From positions 3,410,001-3,474,000 of the forward strand of contig NZ_CP150218.1 in assembly GCF_037969875.1 (NCBI RefSeq): a stretch of DNA of 64,000 nt, written 5' to 3'. The notes below the pieces were generated by a model, which worked only from the letters and a program-made list of their open reading frames with translations, was not told where the DNA came from and did not search any database. Shown here piece by piece: positions 36,017-46,037 of the stretch; position 1 is the first letter of the stretch, and every line of letters begins with the position of its first letter. Source of the stretch: Paenibacillus sp. FSL R7-0337. GTDB taxonomy: Bacteria > Bacillota > Bacilli > Paenibacillales > Paenibacillaceae. The position numbers were made by a program, and so were the translations under genes.

Positions 36017-36802
36017 ATGGATTTCATTACAATACTCGGCCTGCTGGCCGGAATTGCCGCTATGATCGGCGGTTTTCTGTGGGAAGGCGGCAGCCTGTCC
36101 GGCCTGCTGCAGCCCAATGCTGCCCTGATCGTGTTCGGCGGCACCCTTGCGGCGGTGCTCATCAGCTTCCCGGGGTCCAAGCTCCGCAGCATTCCGGCGG
36201 CGCTCCGCCTGGCTTTTGACCGGCAACGGGATACCAGCCGGGAACAAGCCGAAGAGCTGATTGCCATGGCTGCACTCACGCGGCGCGGCGGTGTTCTCGC
36301 CCTGGAGAAACGGGCAGAAGAACATCCCGATCCCTTCACCCGTGAAGGCCTGTTTCTGATTGTCGACGGCAATGACCCGGATCAGGTCCGCCAGATCCTG
36401 GAGCTTGGGATGGATGCCAAGGAGCTGAAATATGAAGGCTATGCCAAAATATTCGAAGCCGCCGGCGGCTATGCACCGACCATGGGCATTATCGGTACCG
36501 TTATGGGGCTAATCCGGGTTCTAAGCAATTTAACGGACCCTTCCAATCTGGGTGCGTCGATTGCCGTAGCTTTTACAGCAACACTCTATGGCGTAGCCAG
36601 TGCCAATCTACTCTTTTTACCCATCGCCTCCAAAATCAAATCCCGCAGCCAAAGTGAGCTGGGCACCATGGAGATGCTGCTCGTCGGCATTCTGTCCCTG
36701 CAGAATGGGGATCACCCGCATCTGGTCCGGCAAAAGCTGGCCCCTTTCCTGACAGACGCTCCTAAACGCAGCATCCGCACCAGCCCGGAGGAACCGCTAT
36801 GA
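36017..36802 (+). CDS. motA: Flagellar motor stator protein MotA (MotP possible)
   Basis: 261 residues with four membrane helices: two at the N-terminus and two around 150-200. The conserved GGYAPTMGIIGTVMGLI segment, with its essential proline, and FTATLYGVASANLLFLP are intact. Couples ion flow to flagellar rotation with MotB. TAAGGAG precedes the ATG. Stops over the motB start (ATGA), so translationally coupled. Whether the pair uses protons or sodium (MotPS) cannot be decided by eye. Confidence 0.93.
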   Translation: MDFITILGLLAGIAAMIGGFLWEGGSLSGLLQPNAALIVFGGTLAAVLISFPGSKLRSIPAALRLAFDRQRDTSREQAEELIAMAALTRRGGVLALEKRAEEHPDPFTREGLFLIVDGNDPDQVRQILELGMDAKELKYEGYAKIFEAAGGYAPTMGIIGTVMGLIRVLSNLTDPSNLGASIAVAFTATLYGVASANLLFLPIASKIKSRSQSELGTMEMLLVGILSLQNGDHPHLVRQKLAPFLTDAPKRSIRTSPEEPL

Positions 36803-37674
36803 GACAAAGAAACCGCCGGCAGCCCCGTGCCGCCGCCGGCAAGGAGAGCCGGGACCGCTGGATGATTACCTACGCGGATCTGATCACGCTTCTGCTTATT
36901 TTCTTCGTGATTCTGTATGCTATGAGCAGCTTGGATTCGCAGAAGTATGCCATTGTCAGCGGCTCCTTATCGGATACCTTCAAGAGCGGAAGTGCAGTGC
37001 TGGAAGGCGGAAGCGGCGTGCTGGAAGGCAATCAGGGAATCACCGGGGCTGGCGTTTCGAAGGGTCATAATGAAGACGGTGGAGACACTGGCGCTCCTTC
37101 AGCCACAGACTCTGCGGATGCGGACGGGCTGAATGGAACCGGGCAAACAGGAGATGGGGCGGGGCACCAGCCGTCAGCGCGCGAGCTTGCTTTTCGGGAA
37201 CAGGAAGCGAAGCTGGCTGCTCTTATGGGCGTCATCACGGAGTATGTGGAGGAGAATAACCTTGGGGAACAGATTTTTGTTGCTGATAAGCCGCAGGGCA
37301 TTGCCATCACGCTGAGTGACCGGTTCCTGTTCGATGCGGGAAAGGCTGAGTTGAAATCCCCTGCCTTCCCTGCACTGCGCCAGCTCTCCGGCCTATTCCG
37401 CGGTATCGGCGCTACCATCAGCATCGAAGGCCACACCGACAATGTTCCCGTGACACCAGGATCAGTGTACAAAGACAACTGGGAGTTATCGGGCGCCCGG
37501 GCGCTGTCCGTCCTGCGCTTTTTTCTGGACAAAGAGGGGCTGAGCCCTGATACCTTCCAGTACGCAGGTTATGCCGATACCCGGCCTGCTTACGATAATA
37601 CAACCACTGAGGGAAAGCAGCGGAACCGCCGGGTTGAACTGATTGTGCTGCGCCAGCTTCAGGAGAAGGAGTAA
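36799..37674 (+). CDS. motB: Flagellar motor stator protein MotB
   Basis: 291 residues. One helix near the N-terminus with the ion-carrying Asp 27 (WMITYADLITLLLIFF), and a C-terminal OmpA-like peptidoglycan-binding domain (TISIEGHTDNVPV, NWELSGARALSVLRFF, NRRVELIVL). Between them lies a long Gly/Ser/Asp-rich linker (about 60-125) without hydrophobic content, longer than usual. The pair stands alone with no other flagellar genes. Confidence 0.94.
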   Translation: MRQRNRRQPRAAAGKESRDRWMITYADLITLLLIFFVILYAMSSLDSQKYAIVSGSLSDTFKSGSAVLEGGSGVLEGNQGITGAGVSKGHNEDGGDTGAPSATDSADADGLNGTGQTGDGAGHQPSARELAFREQEAKLAALMGVITEYVEENNLGEQIFVADKPQGIAITLSDRFLFDAGKAELKSPAFPALRQLSGLFRGIGATISIEGHTDNVPVTPGSVYKDNWELSGARALSVLRFFLDKEGLSPDTFQYAGYADTRPAYDNTTTEGKQRNRRVELIVLRQLQEKE

Positions 37675-37689
37675 GATACAGACGCAAAA

Positions 37690-37741
37690 AGACAGACCTC
37701 TCACATTAGTAACATCTAATGTTATAAAGAGAGGTCTGCCG
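37690..37741. terminator. Terminator between convergent motB and gcvH
   Basis: AGACAGACCTCTC pairs with GAGAGGTCTGCC; an A-rich run on the motB side gives a T run on the minus strand, so it best serves gcvH. Confidence 0.72.
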
Positions 37742-37774
37742 TATTAACATCCGCTTCCGCAAATAAGCTACCTT

Positions 37775-38167
37775 TTATTCCCCAACCAGTTCCTTGTACG
37801 CAGCCGCATCCAGCAGGCCGGTTACTGCCTCTCCGAACTCTGCATCAAGCTCCAGCTCAAAAATCCAGCCGTCCCCGTAAGGGTGATCGTTGATCAGCTC
37901 CGGGCTGGCCTCCAGCGCATCGTTGATCTTGGTCACCTTGCCTGATACGGGTGAATATAGCTCCGATACGGTCTTCACGGATTCGATACTGCCCACGCTG
38001 TCGCCTGCGGAGATCGCCGCGCCTACTTCCGGAAATTCTACAAACACGATATCGCCCAGCAGATGCTGCGCATGATCCGTAATCCCTACACGTACTTCGC
38101 GTCCCTCGCCCTGCTGCGCCCACTCATGCTCTTCGCTGTATAGCAGGTTGTCAAGCACTTCACTCAT
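37775..38167 (-). CDS. gcvH: Glycine cleavage system H protein
   Basis: 130 residues from ATG 38167 with AGAGGCGG upstream; a TTG six bases earlier is not preferred. The lipoyl-lysine site is GSIESVKTVSELYSPVSG (Lys 65), and YSEEHEW near the start is typical. Carries the aminomethyl group from the P to the T protein. Divergent from gcvT, so it is not under the riboswitch at 38355 on this strand. Confidence 0.96.
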   Translation of the reverse strand: MSEVLDNLLYSEEHEWAQQGEGREVRVGITDHAQHLLGDIVFVEFPEVGAAISAGDSVGSIESVKTVSELYSPVSGKVTKINDALEASPELINDHPYGDGWIFELELDAEFGEAVTGLLDAAAYKELVGE

Positions 38168-38291
38168 GTCCAAGCCGCCTCTTTTCCGTAATTGGAGTTC
38201 TAAATTTAGTTATAGCCTAAGTTATCGGCTTGCCTAATGTCAATATAACTGACAGTAAAATTAAATTTGTCAACTTTTTGACGTTTTTTGA

Positions 38292-38321
38292 TTGACAGGG
38301 CAGAGGGTTACCCGGTTTAAT
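38292..38321 (+). promoter_or_regulatory. Promoter for the gcvT operon
   Basis: TTGACA at 38292-38297 and TTTAAT at 38316-38321, 18 bases apart, lie just before the riboswitch. Confidence 0.6.
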
Positions 38322-38354
38322 GGAGTCAGTAGAAAAACATATGGTTTGCGAATG

Positions 38355-38562
38355 ATGGCATAGGGAGAGACTGTCTCACAGGAAGACAGCGCCGAAGGAG
38401 TAAGCCCGGGATGGGTGAATCTCTCAGGCAAAAGGACCTTTGCCGGACGCATCTCTGGAGAGCATCCGGGTGCCTGCGCCGCAGGCTTCACGGATCACCA
38501 ACGGGGAAACCTGCGCTTCATTGCAGGGTAACTCTCAGGTACCAAGGACAGAGCGGAAGTCC
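38355..38562 (+). ncRNA. Tandem glycine riboswitch
   Basis: First aptamer: GGAGAGAC ... GCCGAAGGAGTAAGCCC ... GGTGAATCTCTCAGGCAAAAGGACC; second: ACGGGGAAACC ... GGGTAACTCTCAGGTACCAAGGACAGAG. The shared CTCTCAGG(C/T)A and AGGAC elements and the two-aptamer layout are those of the gcvT glycine riboswitch. The second aptamer's AAGGACAG can be captured by a terminator stem downstream, consistent with glycine-induced antitermination. Confidence 0.93.
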
Positions 38563-38604
38563 ATTTATGCATGCGTGCATAATGGCTTTCGCCTGTCCTT
38601 TTTC
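38544..38604 (+). terminator. Riboswitch expression-platform terminator
   Basis: AAGGACAG at 38544-38551 pairs with CTGTCCTTTTT at 38593, and an inner ATTTATGCA/TGCATAAT stem supports it. The left arm also belongs to the second aptamer, so the structures are exclusive. Confidence 0.78.
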
Positions 38605-38633
38605 GTATGTAATCAGACCAAGGGAGTGACAAG

Positions 38634-39758
38634 ATGGAGTCTTTGAGAAGAACGCCTTTTTATGACCTCTATGCCGCTTATGCGGAGTCCAGATGTATTG
38701 ATTTCGGCGGCTGGGAGCTGCCGGTGCAGTTCACCGGCATCGTGAAGGAGCATGAAGCCGTCCGTGAACGGGCCGGACTGTTCGATGTCTCCCACATGGG
38801 GGAATTCATGGTTACCGGGAGCGGTGCAGAAGCCTTCCTCCAGAGAATGACCACGAATGATGTCACCCGCCTGGAAGACGGCGCAGCGCAGTACACCCTG
38901 ATGCTCTACCCAAGCGGCGGAGTGGTGGACGATCTGCTGGTATACCGGCTGGGCGTGGAGCGTTACATGCTTGTCGTCAATGCGTCCAATATCGACAAGG
39001 ACTTCCAGTGGCTGCAGGAGCATCTTACCGCTGAATTCAGCGGCGTCAGTCTGAAGAATATCTCGGATGAGACGCTGCTGCTCGCGTTGCAGGGTCCGCT
39101 GGCAGAGACGATTCTGGCCAAGGTCACGCAGGTGTCTCTAACAGAGCTTAAGCAGTTCCACTTCCTCGAACACGCTGAAGTCTGCGGCGTCACCGTCCTG
39201 CTCTCCCGTACCGGATATACCGGTGAGGACGGCTTCGAGCTGTATGCTCCCGCAGATACAGCAGCAGCACTCTGGAACGGCCTGCTGGACGCTGGCGCTC
39301 CGCATGGCCTGACGCCTGCCGGACTCGGCGCACGCGATACGCTCCGCTTCGAAGCCAAGCTGCCGCTGTACGGCCAGGAGCTGTCGGCGGAGATTACGCC
39401 GCTTGAAGCCGGTGTCCAGTTCTTCGTGAAGCTGGACGCCGGCGATTTCATCGGCCGCGATGCCCTGCTGAAGCAGAAGGAAGCCGGTCTGCCCCGGCGT
39501 CTTGTGGGCCTGGAGATGATCGACCGCGGCATTCCCCGTTCCCACTACCCTGTGTACGCGGACGGAGTGAAGATCGGTGAAGTAACGACTGGCACCCAGT
39601 CCCCGACCCTGAAGCGGAATCTCGGACTCGCCCTGCTGGACGCTGCCTATACGGAGATCGGCACAGAGGTGTACGTGGAGATTCGCGGCAAGCAGCTCAA
39701 GGCTGCCGTCATCAAAGCCCCATTCTACAAAAGAAGCCAAGGAGTGAAGCCGCAATGA
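38634..39758 (+). CDS. gcvT: Aminomethyltransferase (glycine cleavage T protein)
   Basis: 374 residues, full length. [33 protein letters not shown] and [21 protein letters not shown] are conserved folate and active-site segments. Transfers the methylene group from H protein to tetrahydrofolate. AGGGAG precedes the ATG, which lies 72 bases after the riboswitch and 30 after its terminator. Overlaps gcvPA by four bases. Confidence 0.97.
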   Translation: MESLRRTPFYDLYAAYAESRCIDFGGWELPVQFTGIVKEHEAVRERAGLFDVSHMGEFMVTGSGAEAFLQRMTTNDVTRLEDGAAQYTLMLYPSGGVVDDLLVYRLGVERYMLVVNASNIDKDFQWLQEHLTAEFSGVSLKNISDETLLLALQGPLAETILAKVTQVSLTELKQFHFLEHAEVCGVTVLLSRTGYTGEDGFELYAPADTAAALWNGLLDAGAPHGLTPAGLGARDTLRFEAKLPLYGQELSAEITPLEAGVQFFVKLDAGDFIGRDALLKQKEAGLPRRLVGLEMIDRGIPRSHYPVYADGVKIGEVTTGTQSPTLKRNLGLALLDAAYTEIGTEVYVEIRGKQLKAAVIKAPFYKRSQGVKPQ

Positions 39759-41107
39759 AGCACCGCTATCTGCCAATGACTGAGCAAGACCGCGCAGAAA
39801 TGATGGAGACCGTAGGCATACAATCCATCGATGAGCTGTTCGCCGATATTCCGCAGTCTGTCCGTTACCAGGGAACCCTGCCGATGTCCGGCGCCTTGGA
39901 CGAATACGCACTGCTTCGCCATATGAAGGGCCTGGCTGACAAGAATGCCGACTTCGATACCCACACCAGCTTCCTGGGCGCCGGATTGTACGACCACCAC
40001 GTTCCGGTCGTCATCAACCATGTGATTTCCCGTTCGGAATTCTATACTGCCTACACTCCTTACCAGCCGGAGATCAGCCAGGGGGAGCTTCAGGCGATCT
40101 TTGAATTCCAATCCTATATCTGTGAGCTGACCGGCATGAAGGTTGCCAATGCCAGTATGTATGACGGCGCAACCGCCTTCTCCGAAGCGGCTGTGTTGGC
40201 CGCAGGCGCCACCAAACGCAAGAAACTGATTGTCTCCCGTACCGTTCACCCGGAAGCGCGTCAGGTGCTGCGTACCTCCGCCAACGCCTGGGGTCTGCAA
40301 ATTGTAGAGATTGACTATGCTGACGGGGTAACGGATCTTGCCAAGCTGGCCGAAGCCATCGACAGCGATACCGCTGCCGTTCTGGTTCAGTCCCCCAACT
40401 TCTTCGGCGGGATTGAGGATCTGCGCGGGATCGAACCGCTGATCCATGCGGTTAAGGGACTGCTTGTCGTCAGCGCGAATCCCATTGCACTTGGCGTATT
40501 GGAGTCTCCCGGACGGCTTGGCGCAGATATCGTTGTCGGTGACGCGCAGCCGCTGGGAATTGCCGCTTCGCTCGGCGGTCCGACCTGCGGATTCTTCGCC
40601 GTTGCCGAGCCGCTCATGCGCCGGATGCCGGGCCGGATCGTCGGCCAGACGGTTGACCGGAATGGCAAGCGCGGCTTCGTGCTGACGCTGCAAGCCCGCG
40701 AACAGCATATCCGCCGGGAGAAGGCGACCTCGAATATCTGCTCCAATCAGGCGCTCTTGGCGCTGTGCGCTTCCGTCTACTTGTCCGTGATGGGCAAGGA
40801 GGGCATGCGCGAGGTTGGTGAGTTGAACATCCGCAAGAGCCACTATGCCGTTGGGCGGCTGGCTGAAATCACTGGCGCAGAGCGCGTCTTCACTGCCCCG
40901 TTCTTCAATGAATTCGTCCTGAAGCTCCCGGAGGGCAGCAGTGTGAGTGCGGTTAACTCCAAGCTGCTGAAGGAAGGCTATCTGGTCGGTTATGACTTAA
41001 GCCGGGATTATCCCGAGCTGGCCGGACATATGCTGGTTGCCGTAACGGAGAAACGAAGCAAGACCGAAATTGACGAATTCGCAAGCGCACTGGAGGGCTG
41101 TGTATGA
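39755..41107 (+). CDS. gcvPA: Glycine dehydrogenase (decarboxylating) subunit 1
   Basis: 450 residues. [59 protein letters not shown] and [16 protein letters not shown] are typical of the N-terminal half of the split P protein in Bacillota. With the second subunit it decarboxylates glycine. Linked to both neighbours by ATGA overlaps. Confidence 0.97.
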   Translation: MKHRYLPMTEQDRAEMMETVGIQSIDELFADIPQSVRYQGTLPMSGALDEYALLRHMKGLADKNADFDTHTSFLGAGLYDHHVPVVINHVISRSEFYTAYTPYQPEISQGELQAIFEFQSYICELTGMKVANASMYDGATAFSEAAVLAAGATKRKKLIVSRTVHPEARQVLRTSANAWGLQIVEIDYADGVTDLAKLAEAIDSDTAAVLVQSPNFFGGIEDLRGIEPLIHAVKGLLVVSANPIALGVLESPGRLGADIVVGDAQPLGIAASLGGPTCGFFAVAEPLMRRMPGRIVGQTVDRNGKRGFVLTLQAREQHIRREKATSNICSNQALLALCASVYLSVMGKEGMREVGELNIRKSHYAVGRLAEITGAERVFTAPFFNEFVLKLPEGSSVSAVNSKLLKEGYLVGYDLSRDYPELAGHMLVAVTEKRSKTEIDEFASALEGCV

Positions 41108-42564
41108 AACCGGAACAAAGTCTGATTTTTGAATTAAGCCGTCCAGGCCGCTCTGCCTACTCCCTGCCTCTGTGTGATGTGCCGCAGGACGAGGGCCTTG
41201 GCTCACTCATTCCTGAAGGGCTGCTGCGCAGTGAGCCGGTCGTACTGCCGGAGGTATCCGAGGTGGATGTGATCCGCCACTATACCGCCCTGTCCCGCCG
41301 CAACTTCGGAGTTGACAACGGCTTCTATCCGCTCGGCTCCTGCACGATGAAATACAACCCCAAGATCAACGAGGATGTCGCCCGCTTCCCGGGACTCTCC
41401 AAGATCCATCCGTATCAGCCGGAAGAGAGCATCCAGGGTGCGCTTGAACTGATGTACACGCTGCAAAAGGATCTCGCCGCCCTGACCGGCATGGATGCCG
41501 TATCCCTGCAGCCCGCTGCCGGCGCCCACGGCGAGTGGACCGGCCTGATGATGATCCGCGCCTACCATGAGAGCCGCGGCGAAGTCCGCTCCAAAGTGAT
41601 CGTGCCCGATTCCTCGCACGGCACCAACCCGGCCAGTGCCGCCGCAGCCGGTCTCGACACCGTGACCATCCCCTCCAATGACAAGGGAATGGTGGACCTC
41701 GAAGCACTGAAGGCCGCTGTCGGCAGCGACACCGCCGCGCTGATGCTCACGAACCCGAGTACCCTCGGACTCTTCGAGACGCAGATCGTCGAGATCGCCG
41801 CGATTGTCCATGAAGCGGGTGGCCTGCTCTATTATGACGGAGCGAACTCCAACGCGATTATGGGCATCACCCGCCCGGGCGATATGGGCTTCGATGTGGT
41901 GCATCTCAATCTGCACAAGACGATGAGTACGCCGCATGGCGGCGGAGGTCCGGGAGCCGGACCAGTCGGTGTAAAGGCGAAGCTGATCCCGTTCCTGCCG
42001 CAGCCTACTGTGGCCCAGAACGAAGACGGCAGCTTCACGCTGGACTGCGGCGGGCCGGAATCAATCGGCCGCGTCAAAGCCTTTTACGGCAACTTCGGGA
42101 TTCTCGTCCGTGCTTATGCGTATATCCGCACCTACGGTCCTGACGGCCTGCGTGAGGTGTCCGAGAACGCCGTGCTGAACGCCAACTATATGATGCACCG
42201 GCTGGCTCCTTACTTCGAGATTCCCTTCCCGGGCATCTGCAAGCATGAATTCGTCATGTCCGGCAAGAACCTTAAGCAATACGGCGTCCGTACCCTCGAT
42301 GTAGCCAAACGGCTGCTTGACTTCGGCTATCATCCGCCAACCGTCTACTTCCCGCTGACGGTAGAGGAATGTATGATGATTGAGCCGACCGAGACCGAGA
42401 GCAAGGAGACGCTCGACGGCTTCATTGAGACGATGATCCGAATCGTTAAGGAAGCTGAGGAAACGCCGGAGATAGTGATTAACGCACCGCATACGACTGA
42501 AATCAGCCGCCTCGATGAGACGCAGGCCGCGCGTAAGCCTGTACTTAACTGCTCCTGCGGTTAA
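41104..42564 (+). CDS. gcvPB: Glycine dehydrogenase (decarboxylating) subunit 2
   Basis: 486 residues with the PLP lysine at Lys 272 ([17 protein letters not shown]). HGTNPASAA and [10 protein letters not shown] are conserved. Ends the gcvT-gcvPA-gcvPB operon and is followed by a terminator at 42596-42645. Confidence 0.97.
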   Translation: MKPEQSLIFELSRPGRSAYSLPLCDVPQDEGLGSLIPEGLLRSEPVVLPEVSEVDVIRHYTALSRRNFGVDNGFYPLGSCTMKYNPKINEDVARFPGLSKIHPYQPEESIQGALELMYTLQKDLAALTGMDAVSLQPAAGAHGEWTGLMMIRAYHESRGEVRSKVIVPDSSHGTNPASAAAAGLDTVTIPSNDKGMVDLEALKAAVGSDTAALMLTNPSTLGLFETQIVEIAAIVHEAGGLLYYDGANSNAIMGITRPGDMGFDVVHLNLHKTMSTPHGGGGPGAGPVGVKAKLIPFLPQPTVAQNEDGSFTLDCGGPESIGRVKAFYGNFGILVRAYAYIRTYGPDGLREVSENAVLNANYMMHRLAPYFEIPFPGICKHEFVMSGKNLKQYGVRTLDVAKRLLDFGYHPPTVYFPLTVEECMMIEPTETESKETLDGFIETMIRIVKEAEETPEIVINAPHTTEISRLDETQAARKPVLNCSCG

Positions 42565-42595
42565 CCTTCTGCCAGAGAAGCTAGGCTTCTAAATC

Positions 42596-42645
42596 AAACA
42601 GCCGGGTCAGGGATACATTCGTATCGCTGCCCGGCTGTCTTGTAT
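42596..42645. terminator. Terminator between convergent gcvPB and the LuxR-type gene
   Basis: ACAGCCGGGTCA and TGCCCGGCTGT pair around a GGGATAC/GTATCGC inner stem. Confidence 0.78.
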
Positions 42646-42668
42646 GTACCCGGAAGCGGATCTCCCGG

Positions 42669-43478
42669 CTAAGGCGTAAGGCGCTTCACGAACTGGAAGC
42701 GGTCATTCACCCGCATTTTACTATAGATGCTCTTCAACATATTGCGCACCGTGCCTTCACTGATCCCCAGATCGCTCCCGATGTGCAGCGCGCTCTTCTC
42801 CATCAGCCATAGCCTCGCTACCTCTTGCTCCCGCGCAGTCAGTTTATATTCCAGAAGCATGGCCTCAAGCCGATACTGCTGCATCTCCGGGTTCTTCTCC
42901 ATCCACTTCTCCATGATATTCTCGGCAATCTGCTGCACGAAGGGAACGGCGAATTCAATAGGCTCTCCTCTATTAAAAGAAATATCAACATACCCGTAAA
43001 CGCTATCATCATCCTGCAGCGGAGCGCATACACAGTTCCAGTCGCGGAAGGTCTGATCCGTATGCTCCGTTCCCCGCACCACCCCGATGCAGTTCATCTC
43101 CATCGCCAGCGATACGGCATTCATTCCCGCCTGCTGCCTGCTTAAGCTGACCCCCGGACGCAGCTCCGCCTGCTCCATCTCCGCCTGCGTCTCCGAAGAG
43201 GAATAGACCAGCTCCAGAATGATCCCCGCCTTGTCTGTCAGGAATACCACATATGGAATCGAGAGCAGCTGGCTTAATTTGTTCATTTCACTGCGGATCG
43301 AAGAAATCATAGCTCTATGGTAGATGTGCTCCCTGGATTCTTCGGAAGCCCCCGCCGCCACGGACATCCCTCCCTGGACTTGGGCCTTAGCTGCCTCCAG
43401 GGGCCGGAAGGCTTCAAGTTCGCTAGCTTCTAAATCCCCAGGCATACTCCATGCTCTTGATTGATTAAAGACTCTCAC
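42669..43478 (-). CDS. GAF-like sensor with LuxR-type DNA-binding domain
   Basis: 269 residues from GTG 43478, seven bases after GGAGGG; in-frame ATG 43493 and TTG 43502 overlap or precede that site. Residues about 55-190 resemble a GAF domain as in AcoR-type regulators (LSQLLSIPYVVFLTDKAG, NRGEPIEF, FVQQIAENI). A C-terminal LuxR helix-turn-helix follows (LTAREQEVARLWL, GISEGTVRNMLKSIYSKM). No receiver Asp, so it senses a ligand directly. Neighbour genes give no clear target; a role in glycine or acetoin-type metabolism is possible but unproven. Confidence 0.83.
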   Translation of the reverse strand: MRVFNQSRAWSMPGDLEASELEAFRPLEAAKAQVQGGMSVAAGASEESREHIYHRAMISSIRSEMNKLSQLLSIPYVVFLTDKAGIILELVYSSSETQAEMEQAELRPGVSLSRQQAGMNAVSLAMEMNCIGVVRGTEHTDQTFRDWNCVCAPLQDDDSVYGYVDISFNRGEPIEFAVPFVQQIAENIMEKWMEKNPEMQQYRLEAMLLEYKLTAREQEVARLWLMEKSALHIGSDLGISEGTVRNMLKSIYSKMRVNDRFQFVKRLTP

Positions 43479-43654
43479 AAACGATCCCTCCATATTTACC
43501 AATTCCTATATCATCAATTTTAAAAGAAAGCATTATAACATACAATTACGGAATAATGAACATTCAGTATTGGATCTGTAAATCCCCGCGTTAGCGCTGT
43601 AAAATGTAGAAATCTGTTCATCTCATATTTCTACATAATTCCAGGAGGTTCGAC

Positions 43655-44005
43655 ATGCTTCGCATCGGCTATCTATCGACTGCCCTCAATCTGGCTACCG
43701 CCATGGTATCCTTCCTGCGCTTCGGCAGTAATTATGCCCTCTTCATCATGGCCAGCTATACACTCTTAACCCTTGCGGGATACCGGCTGCTGCAGAATAA
43801 AAGGACACTGCATCTGATCCCTCTACTCACCTTCAGCTGTTCATTCCTCTTATACAACGTGACCTATGTATTATTGAAGCAGATTAACCTCGTAGACCTG
43901 TATGCTGTAGACTGGAGACTTGAGGTTCAGCTGGCGTTTCCCCTGCTGGTAGGGTTCGCCGTTCAGACTCTCCTAAAGCGGAGCGGCAAATCCCGGTTGG
44001 TGTAG
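43655..44005 (+). CDS. Small hydrophobic membrane protein
   Basis: 116 residues with about four membrane segments. AGGAGG is five bases before the ATG. Unknown family. The terminator begins inside the coding end (CGGCAAATCCCGG, 43984-43996), so this is a monocistronic unit. Function unknown. Confidence 0.7.
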   Translation: MLRIGYLSTALNLATAMVSFLRFGSNYALFIMASYTLLTLAGYRLLQNKRTLHLIPLLTFSCSFLLYNVTYVLLKQINLVDLYAVDWRLEVQLAFPLLVGFAVQTLLKRSGKSRLV

Positions 44006-44032
44006 TCTATCCGGGGTTGCCGATTTTTTTTT
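43984..44032 (+). terminator. Terminator overlapping the end of the small membrane gene
   Basis: CGGCAAATCCCGG and CCGGGGTTGCCG flank the TAG stop, followed by nine T bases. Confidence 0.8.
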
Positions 44033-44175
44033 GCAAAATCGACCTAATCTGATAGTTTTCGACATCGGCTCAGTGATATATTTACTCTTACGTCTTTCGA
44101 TCGCTGAGGATTCAGATATTTTCTCCGCATGCATCTGCGGTAACGCTTTCAAATCAATGAACAGGAGGGTTAAGC

Positions 44176-45231
44176 TTGAGTATGATTGAAGCCAGAGGAC
44201 TGAGTAAGTCCTTTATGCAGGCGGTGAAGGAGCCCGGCCTAAAGGGAGCGGTGAAGCATCTGTTCCTGCCCCGGCATATCGAGAAGGTGGCGGTCAAGCC
44301 GCTGAATCTGAGCATTGAAGCCGGGGAGACGGTGGCCTACGTAGGACCGAACGGTGCCGGTAAATCGACCACTATCAAGATGCTGACCGGCATTCTGATG
44401 CCTTCCTCCGGGAGTATCTCGGTGAACGGGATCAATCCGTACCGCAAAAGAATGGAAAACGCCGCCCAGATCGGCGCAGTCTTTGGGCAGCGTACCCAGC
44501 TGTGGTGGGATATTCCGATTGCCGAGTCCTTTTCGCTGCTGAAGGATATCTATCAGATTCCGGATGTCCTCTACAGGAAGAACATGGACTTGTTCACCGA
44601 AATGCTAGGGATGAGCGAATTCATCCACCTCTCCGCGCGGAAGCTCTCGCTGGGTCAGCGCATGCGTGCCGATCTGGCCGCTGCCCTGCTGCATAACCCG
44701 CCGATTCTGTATCTCGATGAGCCGACGATTGGCCTTGATGTATCCGTGAAGGAGAAGATCCGCGGGTTCATCAAGCAGATCAACCAGGAGCAGCAGACGA
44801 CCGTGATGCTGACGACCCATGATTTGGGCGACATTGAAGACCTGTGCAAGCGGCTGGTCATTATCGATCACGGCGCGATTATTTATGACGGTACGCTGAG
44901 CGAGGTCAAGGCCCGTTTTGCCAAAAACCGTGTGATCTTCTTCCAGGTACGCTCCCCTATGCCGGAATTGCACGAGCTGCTGGAGCAGAGCCCCGGGCTG
45001 AAGCTGGAACAGCAGAGCAGCCAGGAGTTCTCCGTCACTTTTGACCGGTATGAGTATACCGCCAGTGAAGTGGTCAGCCGGGTGATGAAGCATGGGGAGG
45101 TACTCGATTTCCGCATGGAGGATACCCATATTGAGCAGGTCATTAAGGCTGTCTATGACGGCCATTTGGACCTGAACGAGCACCGGGATGCAAGGGGGCA
45201 GACGCACCATGATGACAGCAGCCCGGCTTAA
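44176..45231 (+). CDS. ABC transporter ATPase of an ABC-2 exporter
   Basis: 351 residues from TTG 44176 (AGGAGGG upstream; ATG 44182 also possible). Walker A GPNGAGKST, signature LSLGQRMRADLAAAL and Walker B PPILYLDEPTIGLD are complete. The N-terminus has a FMQAVKEPGLKGAVKHLFLP insertion typical of the family that pairs with DUF990-type permeases. The ORF overlaps the first permease. Substrate unknown. Confidence 0.9.
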   Translation: MSMIEARGLSKSFMQAVKEPGLKGAVKHLFLPRHIEKVAVKPLNLSIEAGETVAYVGPNGAGKSTTIKMLTGILMPSSGSISVNGINPYRKRMENAAQIGAVFGQRTQLWWDIPIAESFSLLKDIYQIPDVLYRKNMDLFTEMLGMSEFIHLSARKLSLGQRMRADLAAALLHNPPILYLDEPTIGLDVSVKEKIRGFIKQINQEQQTTVMLTTHDLGDIEDLCKRLVIIDHGAIIYDGTLSEVKARFAKNRVIFFQVRSPMPELHELLEQSPGLKLEQQSSQEFSVTFDRYEYTASEVVSRVMKHGEVLDFRMEDTHIEQVIKAVYDGHLDLNEHRDARGQTHHDDSSPA

Positions 45232-46018
45232 CAAATACAGAAGCATTGCCAACCGCTCCTTGCAGAATGTGATGGCCTACCGGAACTCCTACATCATTAA
45301 TATACTAGCAAACTCAATTAATCTGGTCGCAATCTTCTTCCTCTGGCAGGGAATCTATGGCGGGCGCGAGGCGGTGGGCGGCTACTCCTGGGATCAGATG
45401 AAGACCTATCTGCTGGTGACCTTCCTGGCCAATTCCGTCTTATCCTGGTATTCCGAGACCTCCATCTCCGGCAAAATCCTGGACGGCAGCGTCGCCATGG
45501 ACCTGCTGAAGCCGATTGATTTTCAGACGGCCCGATTCGCTGAGACCCTGGGTACGAGTCTGCTGGAAGGGGCGATAAGCACGGTTCTGCTGATCGTCTT
45601 CGCCACCTTCCTTACCGGAGTGACCTTCCCCCACTCGCTTATCGTCTATCTGCTGTTTGCGGTTAGTCTGCTCTGCGCGGTTGTGGTCAAATTCGGCGTG
45701 GTCTATCTGGCGGCCCTGTTATGCTTCTGGTCGACGGGGTCACTGGGGATAGTCTGGACGCGGATTGCGCTTACCAACCTGCTGTCAGGCGCACTGGTAC
45801 CGCTGGCCTTCTTCCCGGACTGGCTGGAAAAGCTGGCGCTGCTGCTGCCCTTCCAGGCCATCATTCATACGCCGACGATGATCTTCCTGCAGCAGGCAGA
45901 TACGTGGGAGAGCCTAAGGCTGATCGGGATTCAGCTCTTTTGGGGGGCAACGCTCTGGATGGCGGGCAAAGCCATGTGGAACTGGGCGGTCCGCCAGGTG
46001 ACCATTCATGGAGGCTAA
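45209..46018 (+). CDS. ABC-2 permease 1 (DUF990-like)
   Basis: 269 residues from ATG 45209, ten bases after GGGGG; an earlier in-frame ATG at 45188 is possible. Starts with SLQNVMAYRNSYIINILANSI and has six membrane segments. The family member pairs with the ATPase and a second permease. Substrate unknown. Confidence 0.86.
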   Translation: MMTAARLNKYRSIANRSLQNVMAYRNSYIINILANSINLVAIFFLWQGIYGGREAVGGYSWDQMKTYLLVTFLANSVLSWYSETSISGKILDGSVAMDLLKPIDFQTARFAETLGTSLLEGAISTVLLIVFATFLTGVTFPHSLIVYLLFAVSLLCAVVVKFGVVYLAALLCFWSTGSLGIVWTRIALTNLLSGALVPLAFFPDWLEKLALLLPFQAIIHTPTMIFLQQADTWESLRLIGIQLFWGATLWMAGKAMWNWAVRQVTIHGG

Positions 46019-46037
46019 GGCTGAAGGAGGACGCAGA

